A stretch of DNA of 64,000 bases from Streptomyces sp. NBC_01288. GTDB lineage: Bacteria > Actinomycetota > Actinomycetes > Streptomycetales > Streptomycetaceae. How positions within the stretch are numbered: the first letter of the stretch is position 1; each line of letters begins with the position of its first letter. Below the pieces are notes generated by a model that was given only the letters and a program-made list of their open reading frames with translations, did not search any database and was not told where the DNA came from. This document shows, piece by piece, positions 58,648 to 64,000 of the stretch. The DNA lies in the NCBI RefSeq assembly GCF_035982055.1, contig NZ_CP108427.1, positions 2,666,001 through 2,730,000 of the forward strand, written 5' to 3'. A program made the translations under genes and the position numbers.

Positions 58648-60036
58648 CTACTCGGCCGGGACGACGGTCACTTCGCCGATACCGAGAGCCTCCACGGGCT
58701 CCTTGATCTGCTCCGCGTCGCCGACCAGGATCGTCACCAGACGGTCCACCGGGAAGGCGTTCACGACCGCCGCGGTGGCCTCCACGGTGCCGGTCGCGGC
58801 GAGCTGCTGGTACAGCGTCGCCTGGTAGTCGTCGGGCAGGTGCTGCTCGACCTGGTCGGCCAGCGTGCTCGCGACGGCCGCGGCGGTCTCGTACTTGAGC
58901 GGCGCCACCCCGACGAGGTTCTGTACGGCGATGTCCCGCTCGGCGTCGGTGAGTCCGCCCTCGGCCAATTTGCGGAGCACCGTCCACAGGTCGTCCAGCG
59001 CCGGACCGGTGTTCGGGGTGTCGACGGAGCCGCTGATGGCGAGCATCGATGCGCCCGTGCCGTCGGGTGCCGAACGCAGCACCTGGCCGAACGCCCGCAC
59101 ACCGTAGGTGTAGCCCTTCTCCTCCCGCAGGACGCGGTCCAGGCGGGAGGTGAGGGTGCCGCCGAGGCAGTACGTGCCGAGCACCTGCGCGGGCCACACG
59201 CGGTCGTGCCGGTCGGCGCCGACGCGGCCGATGAGCAGCTGCGTCTGGACGGCGCCGGGACGGTGCACGATCACGACGCGCCCGGTGTCGTCGGCGGTCA
59301 CCGGCGGCACGGGACGCGGCTGCGCGGCGGAACCCGTCCACGAACCCAGAGTGTCGGCCAGGAGCGCGTCCAGGTCGATGCCGGTGAGGTCGCCGACGAC
59401 CACGGCGGTGGCCGTCGCGGGGCGGACGTGCCGGTCGTAGAAGGCGCGTACGGCCCCGGAGTCGATCTTCTGGACGGTCTCCTCGGTGCCCTGGCGCGGA
59501 CGCGACATGCGCGAGGTCGCCGGGAACAGCTCCTTGGAGAGCTCCTTGGCCGCGCGGCGGGACGGGTTGGCCGTCTCGTGCGGAATCTCGTCGAGGCGGT
59601 TGCGGACCAGCCGCTCGACCTCGCTGTCCGCGAACGCGGGCGCCCTGAGCGCGTCGGAGAGCAGGCCGAGTCCCTTGGCCAGGCGCGACGCCGGGACCTC
59701 CAGGCTCAGGCGCAGCCCGGGGTGGTCGGCGTGCGCGTCGAGGGTGGCGCCGGAGCGCTCCAGCTCGGCGGCGAACTCCTCGGCGGAGTGCTTGTCGGTG
59801 CCCTCGGAGAAGGCCCGCGCGGTGATCGTGGCGACACCGTCCAGGCCCGCCGGTTCGGCGTCCAGGGGCGCGTCCAGGAGCACCTCGACGGCGACGACCT
59901 GCTGGCCGGGGCGGTGGCAGCGCAGCACGGTCAGGCCGTTGCCGAGCGTCCCGCGCTCCGGGGCCGGGAAGGCCCACGGCCTGGCTTCGCCGGCCTGGGG
60001 CTGCGGGTGGAATTCCATCGTGGCGAGCTCGGTCAC
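58648..60036 (-). CDS. M16 peptidase-like subunit, probably non-catalytic
   Basis: 462 residues starting with GTG 60036. It has the M16 two-repeat fold (ERGTLGNGLTVLRCHRPGQQ, AEEFAAELERSGATLDAHAD, EEKGYTYGVRAFGQVLRSAP), but the zinc motif HxxEH is missing; the matching place reads ATITARAFSEGT. The R/Y substrate-binding region (YTYGV) is kept. This is the usual structural partner of an active M16 chain, as in bacterial and mitochondrial processing peptidases. GTGA overlap with the active subunit suggests equal synthesis. Confidence 0.9.
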   Translation of the reverse strand: MTELATMEFHPQPQAGEARPWAFPAPERGTLGNGLTVLRCHRPGQQVVAVEVLLDAPLDAEPAGLDGVATITARAFSEGTDKHSAEEFAAELERSGATLDAHADHPGLRLSLEVPASRLAKGLGLLSDALRAPAFADSEVERLVRNRLDEIPHETANPSRRAAKELSKELFPATSRMSRPRQGTEETVQKIDSGAVRAFYDRHVRPATATAVVVGDLTGIDLDALLADTLGSWTGSAAQPRPVPPVTADDTGRVVIVHRPGAVQTQLLIGRVGADRHDRVWPAQVLGTYCLGGTLTSRLDRVLREEKGYTYGVRAFGQVLRSAPDGTGASMLAISGSVDTPNTGPALDDLWTVLRKLAEGGLTDAERDIAVQNLVGVAPLKYETAAAVASTLADQVEQHLPDDYQATLYQQLAATGTVEATAAVVNAFPVDRLVTILVGDAEQIKEPVEALGIGEVTVVPAE

Positions 60037-61388
60037 TTGGCCGCCTCCTCGTTCTCGTCGCCGGCCTCTGCTTCGTCATCCTCGTCCGCGATCGGCTCGT
60101 AGACGAGCACCGCGCGGTTGTCGGGGCGCAGACGGGCCTTGGCGACCTCCTGCACCTCCTCCGCCGTCACGTCCAGGACACGCTGCACGGCGGTCAGGGC
60201 GAGCTGCGGGTCGCCGAACAGGACGGCGTACCGGCACAGTTCGTCGGCGCGGCCCGCGACCGTGCCGAGCCGGTCCAGCCACTCGCGCTCCAACTGGGCC
60301 TGGGCGCGCTCCATTTCCTCAGCGGTGGGGCCCTCCTCGGCGAACCGGGCGAGCTCCTCGTCGATGGCGGCCTCGATGACCGGCACCTCGACGTCCCCGG
60401 ACGTCTTGACGTCCAGCCACCCCAGGGAGGGCGCCCCGGCCAGCCGCAGCAGACCGAAGCCGGCCGCGACGGCCGTACGGTCGCGCCGTACAAGGCGGTT
60501 GTAGAGGAGCGAGGACTCGCCGCCGCCCAGGATGGTGAGGGCGAGGTCGGCCGCGTCGGACGCGCGCGTGCCGTCGTTCGGCAGGCGGTAGGCGCACATC
60601 AGGGCGCGGGCCGGGACCTCCTCCTCGACGACCTCGCGCAGTTGACCGCCGATCACCTCGGGCAGCGTGCCGTCGCGGGGCTCGGGCTTGCCGTCGTGCG
60701 ACGCGATGGACCCGAAGTACTTCTCGATCCAGGCGAGCGTCTGCTCGGGGTCGATGTCGCCGACCACGGACAGGACCGCGTTGTTGGGCGCGTAGTAGGT
60801 GCGGAAGAACGCGCGCGCGTCCTCCAGGGTGGCCGCGTCCAGGTCCGCCATCGAGCCGATGGGCGTGTGGTGGTAGGGGTGACCCTCCGGGTAGGCGAGG
60901 GCGGTCAGCTTCTCGAACGCTGTCCCGTAGGGCACGTTGTCGTAGCGCTGGCGGCGCTCGTTCTTGACGACGTCCCGCTGGTTCTCCATGGACTCCTCGT
61001 CCAGGGCGGCCAGCAGGGAACCCATGCGGTCCGCCTCCAGCCAGAGCGCGAGCTCCAACTGGTGGGTGGGCATGGTCTCGAAGTAGTTCGTGCGCTCGAA
61101 GCTGGTGGTGCCGTTGAGCGAACCGCCCGCGCCCTGCACCAGTTCGAAGTGTCCGTTGCCCTTCACCTGTCCGGAGCCCTGGAACATCAGGTGCTCGAAG
61201 AGGTGAGCCAGGCCGGTGCGTCCCTTGACCTCGTGGCGGGAACCGACGTCGTACCAGAGGCACACCGCCGCGACCGGGGTCAGGTGGTCCTCGGAGAGGA
61301 CCACGCGCAGACCGTTGGCCAAGCGGTGTTCGGTCGCTGTCAGACCGCCGGACCCTGCCTCGGCGGTGGCCGTGTGACCCATGGGCAT
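60033..61388 (-). CDS. M16 zinc metallopeptidase, catalytic subunit
   Basis: 451 residues from ATG 61388 (GAAGGGA upstream). The inverse zinc motif HLFEH (GLAHLFEHLMFQGSG) and the distal Glu (ESMENQRDVVKNERRQRYDN) are present. The second half has FAEEGPTAEEMERAQAQLER. No signal peptide, so cytoplasmic. M16 enzymes form clamshell chambers that degrade small peptides. An acidic C-terminal tail (DEDDEAEAGDENEEAAK) is unusual. First gene of the two-gene operon. The divergent parC starts 328 bp away. Confidence 0.93.
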   Translation of the reverse strand: MPMGHTATAEAGSGGLTATEHRLANGLRVVLSEDHLTPVAAVCLWYDVGSRHEVKGRTGLAHLFEHLMFQGSGQVKGNGHFELVQGAGGSLNGTTSFERTNYFETMPTHQLELALWLEADRMGSLLAALDEESMENQRDVVKNERRQRYDNVPYGTAFEKLTALAYPEGHPYHHTPIGSMADLDAATLEDARAFFRTYYAPNNAVLSVVGDIDPEQTLAWIEKYFGSIASHDGKPEPRDGTLPEVIGGQLREVVEEEVPARALMCAYRLPNDGTRASDAADLALTILGGGESSLLYNRLVRRDRTAVAAGFGLLRLAGAPSLGWLDVKTSGDVEVPVIEAAIDEELARFAEEGPTAEEMERAQAQLEREWLDRLGTVAGRADELCRYAVLFGDPQLALTAVQRVLDVTAEEVQEVAKARLRPDNRAVLVYEPIADEDDEAEAGDENEEAAK

Positions 61389-61715
61389 GTACGTCCCTTC
61401 GATCGCGGATTATCTGGCTGGAACCGCAGAAATCCTGCTCGTCCCGCCACTGTATGCAAGCGTGCGGACCGTCGGCGAAGTTCCCGGCGGACGTACGCCG
61501 AGAGCGAGATCGCGTAGCCTGCGGGCAGTCGCACACGTGGACTCACACGGCAGCCGCCGGCGACGGACCCGAGCGGGCAACGCCGGGTCCTGGTCCGCGT
61601 TGTCAGTGCCGCGGTCCACAATGGTTCACGTCAAGACCCCGTTCACGCTTCAGCATGAGTGAGCCGAAGGGGAGCGACCCCCAGGCGAGCGACCAGAAAA
61701 GAGGAGCCGGCAGCG
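61389..61715. other. 327-bp spacer between the divergent M16 operon and parC
   Basis: Contains promoters for both. A short plus-strand stretch before parC reads as a charged peptide in frame but has no ribosome-binding site. Nothing else recognised. Confidence 0.45.
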
Positions 61716-64000
61716 ATGGCCCGCCGCAGCACGAAGACCCCGCCGCCCGACGACTCGTTCGAGGAGCGGATCCTCGACATCGACGTCGTCGACGAGATGC
61801 AGGGCTCCTACCTTGAGTACGCGTACTCGGTCATCTACTCCCGAGCCCTGCCGGACGCCCGGGACGGCCTGAAGCCGGTCCACCGACGGATCGTCTACCA
61901 GATGGACGAGATGGGCCTGCGCCCCGACCGCGGCTACGTGAAGTGCGCGCGTGTCGTCGGTGAAGTGATGGGCAAGCTGCACCCGCACGGGGACGCGTCG
62001 ATCTACGACGCCCTGGTGCGCATGGCCCAGCCCTTCTCCATGCGCGTGCCGCTGGCCGACGGCCACGGCAACTTCGGCTCGCTGGGCAACGACGACCCGC
62101 CGGCCGCCATGCGGTACACAGAGTGCCGGCCGTCCGAAGCGGCCAACCTGATGACCGAGTCGATCGACGAGGACACGGTCGACTTCACCCCGAACTACGA
62201 CGGCCAGGAGCGGGAGCCGGTGGCCCTGCCCGCCGCCTTCCCGAACCTCCTGGTGAACGGCTCGTCGGGCATCGCGGTCGGCATGGCCACCAACATGCCG
62301 CCGCACAACCTGGGCGAAGTCATCGCGGCCGCCCGGCACTTGATCCGCTATCCGAACGCGGACCTGGACACCCTGATGCGGCACGTCCCCGGCCCCGACC
62401 TGCCGACGGGCGGCCGGATCGTCGGCCTCACCGGCATCCGGGACGCGTACGAGACGGGCCGCGGCACCTTCAAGATCCGCGCCACGGTCGCCGTGGACAA
62501 CGTGACGGCACGCCGCAAGGGCATCATCGTCACCGAACTGCCCTTCTCCGTAGGCCCCGAGAAGGTGATCGCCAAGATCAAGGACCTGGTCGGCGCGAAG
62601 AAGCTTCAGGGCATCGCCGACGTCAAGGACCTCACCGACCGCGCGCACGGCCTGCGCCTGGTCATCGAGGTCAAGAACGGCTTCGTACCGGAAGCGGTCC
62701 TGGAGCAGCTCTACAAACTGACGCCGATGGAGGAGTCCTTCGGCATCAACAACGTTGCCCTGGTGGACGGTCAGCCCCTCACGCTCGGCCTCAAGGAACT
62801 CCTGGAGGTCTATCTCGACCACCGCTTCGACGTCGTACGGCGACGCAGCGAGTTCCGCCGCACCAAGCGGCGCGACCGCCTCCACCTGGTGGAGGGTCTG
62901 CTCACCGCGCTCATCGACATCGATGAGGTCATCCGGCTCATCCGCTCCAGCGACAACTCCGCGCAGGCGAAGCAGAGTCTGATGGAGCGCTTCTCCCTGT
63001 CGGACATCCAGACGCAGTACATCCTGGACACCCCGCTCCGCCGCCTCACCCGGTTCGACCGGATCGAGCTGGAGTCGGAGATGGAGCGCCTCCGCGCGGA
63101 GATCGCCGAGTTGACCCGCATCCTGGAGTCGGACACCGAGCTGCGCAAGCTGGTCTCCACCGAACTGGCCGCCGTGGCAAAGAAGTTCGGCACCGACCGG
63201 CGTACGGTCCTGCTGGAGTCGGCGGGCGCCCCCACCGCCACCGTGCCGCTCCAGGTCGCCGACGACCCGTGCCGGGTGCTGCTCTCCTCGACGGGTCTGC
63301 TGGCCCGTACGGCGAACGGCGAGCCCTTCCCCGAGGACTCCGAGGCCCGGCGCACCAAGCACGACGTGATCGTCTCGGCGGTCCCGGCGACGGCCCGCGG
63401 CGAGCTGGGCGCGGTCACCTCGGCCGGCCGCCTCCTGCGCATCAACGTCGTAGACCTGCCCCAGCTCCCGGAGACGGCCGCCGCGCCGAACCTCTCCGGC
63501 GGCGCCCCGGTCTCGGAGTTCGTCTCCCTGGACGAGGGCGAGACGGTCATCTGCCTGACGACCCTCGACGAGTCCTCCCCGGGCCTGGCCATCGGCACGG
63601 AGCAGGGCGTCGTCAAACGTGTGGTCCCCGACTACCCCACGAACAAGGAGGAGTTGGAGGTCATCACGCTCAAGGACGGCGACCGGATCGTCGGCGCCGT
63701 CGAGTTGCGCACCGGCGAGGAGGACCTGGTCTTCATCGCGGACGACGCCCAACTGCTGCGCTACCAGGCCGCCCAGGTGCGCCCCCAGGGCCGCGCGGCC
63801 GGCGGCATGGCGGGCATCAAACTCACCGAGGGCGCGAAGGTCATCTCCTTCACGGCCGTCGACCCCGCCGTGGACGCGGTCGTCTTCACGGTCGCGGGCT
63901 CGCGCGGCACGCTCGACGACTCCGTCCAGACGACGGCCAAGCTCACCCCGTTCGACCAGTACCCCCGCAAGGGCCGCGCCACCGGCGGCGTCCGCTGCCA
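61716..64000 (+). CDS. parC: DNA topoisomerase IV subunit A (5' part; runs past window)
   Basis: 761 codons visible from ATG 61716 (GAGGAG nine bases upstream). Breakage-reunion domain: [20 protein letters not shown], quinolone-resistance region [13 protein letters not shown] (Ser95, Asp98), and catalytic Tyr134 in [12 protein letters not shown] coiled-coil C-gate near 400-450 is followed by beta-pinwheel blades with no GyrA box (QRRGGKG) in the visible part. That absence, and [18 protein letters not shown], favour ParC over GyrA. It decatenates daughter chromosomes with ParE. The gene continues past 64000. Confidence 0.9.
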   Translation, partial: MARRSTKTPPPDDSFEERILDIDVVDEMQGSYLEYAYSVIYSRALPDARDGLKPVHRRIVYQMDEMGLRPDRGYVKCARVVGEVMGKLHPHGDASIYDALVRMAQPFSMRVPLADGHGNFGSLGNDDPPAAMRYTECRPSEAANLMTESIDEDTVDFTPNYDGQEREPVALPAAFPNLLVNGSSGIAVGMATNMPPHNLGEVIAAARHLIRYPNADLDTLMRHVPGPDLPTGGRIVGLTGIRDAYETGRGTFKIRATVAVDNVTARRKGIIVTELPFSVGPEKVIAKIKDLVGAKKLQGIADVKDLTDRAHGLRLVIEVKNGFVPEAVLEQLYKLTPMEESFGINNVALVDGQPLTLGLKELLEVYLDHRFDVVRRRSEFRRTKRRDRLHLVEGLLTALIDIDEVIRLIRSSDNSAQAKQSLMERFSLSDIQTQYILDTPLRRLTRFDRIELESEMERLRAEIAELTRILESDTELRKLVSTELAAVAKKFGTDRRTVLLESAGAPTATVPLQVADDPCRVLLSSTGLLARTANGEPFPEDSEARRTKHDVIVSAVPATARGELGAVTSAGRLLRINVVDLPQLPETAAAPNLSGGAPVSEFVSLDEGETVICLTTLDESSPGLAIGTEQGVVKRVVPDYPTNKEELEVITLKDGDRIVGAVELRTGEEDLVFIADDAQLLRYQAAQVRPQGRAAGGMAGIKLTEGAKVISFTAVDPAVDAVVFTVAGSRGTLDDSVQTTAKLTPFDQYPRKGRATGGVRC

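Noticed and set aside
1..64000. CRISPR arrays, rRNA genes, secondary-metabolite core enzymes or an intact prophage
   Set aside because: None of their hallmarks (regular direct repeats, rRNA sequence, PKS/NRPS domains, phage structural genes) were seen.

Overview
The window is high-GC actinobacterial DNA and almost certainly comes from a Streptomyces chromosome. Evidence for this includes the CutRS two-component system, the divisome protein SepH, coenzyme-F420-type LLM oxidoreductases, a DUF4193/DUF3093/DUF3710/dut cluster, frequent GTG starts, and a ydaO-type c-di-AMP riboswitch ahead of an M23 peptidase. No rRNA, convincing tRNA, CRISPR array or intact insertion sequence was found.

Positions 1-22.4 kb are a loosely packed accessory stress and redox region. 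It carries a DJ-1/PfpI-type protein, small conserved Streptomyces peptides, a STAS-ANTAR fusion, two paralogous F420-family oxidoreductases, a flavin reductase, a PRC-barrel protein, an FMN glutamate-synthase-like protein next to a pyruvate-oxidase-type TPP enzyme, and a RavA/ViaA-like AAA-VWA pair. This part is decaying. It holds a histidine-kinase tail, an SDR without its Rossmann start, a shortened hydrophobic peptide, a remnant of a small paralogous gene, and a wrecked block at 20.2-22.4 kb. In that block a frameshifted AbiJ-NTD3-like gene is joined to a headless ECF sigma gene, followed by a CU044_5270 gene with an in-frame TAG.

Positions 22.8-43 kb are conserved core. From memory the order resembles the Mycobacterium tuberculosis Rv2689c-suhB segment: TrmA-family RNA methyltransferase, KimA-like APC permease, CeoB and CeoC RCK proteins, DUF3159, OB-fold protein, (kdpE, kdpD and an alginate-lyase-like gene here), DUF3710, dut, thioesterase, DUF3093, EcsC-like, DUF4193, cutR-cutS, suhB, ferrochelatase. 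The potassium theme is strong, yet no kdpFABC and no TrkH/KtrB pore gene is present.

Positions 43-64 kb hold an MFS exporter, a sugar-lactone oxidase, sepH, a sulfurtransferase, VOC and DUF4352 proteins, an operon of DUF5998, the c-di-AMP phosphodiesterase AtaC and thymidine kinase, a Pat-like protein acetyltransferase, ptsH (HPr), a GntR regulator, a riboswitch-controlled M23 endopeptidase, an active/inactive M16 peptidase pair, and the 5' part of parC.

The most interesting pattern is a dispersed c-di-AMP and potassium set: a KimA-like importer with a hairpin at its start codon, a 31-residue membrane peptide, an RCK pair, an orphan KdpDE, AtaC, and a c-di-AMP riboswitch, all within about 34 kb. 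I infer that they share one signal; the sequence alone does not prove it.
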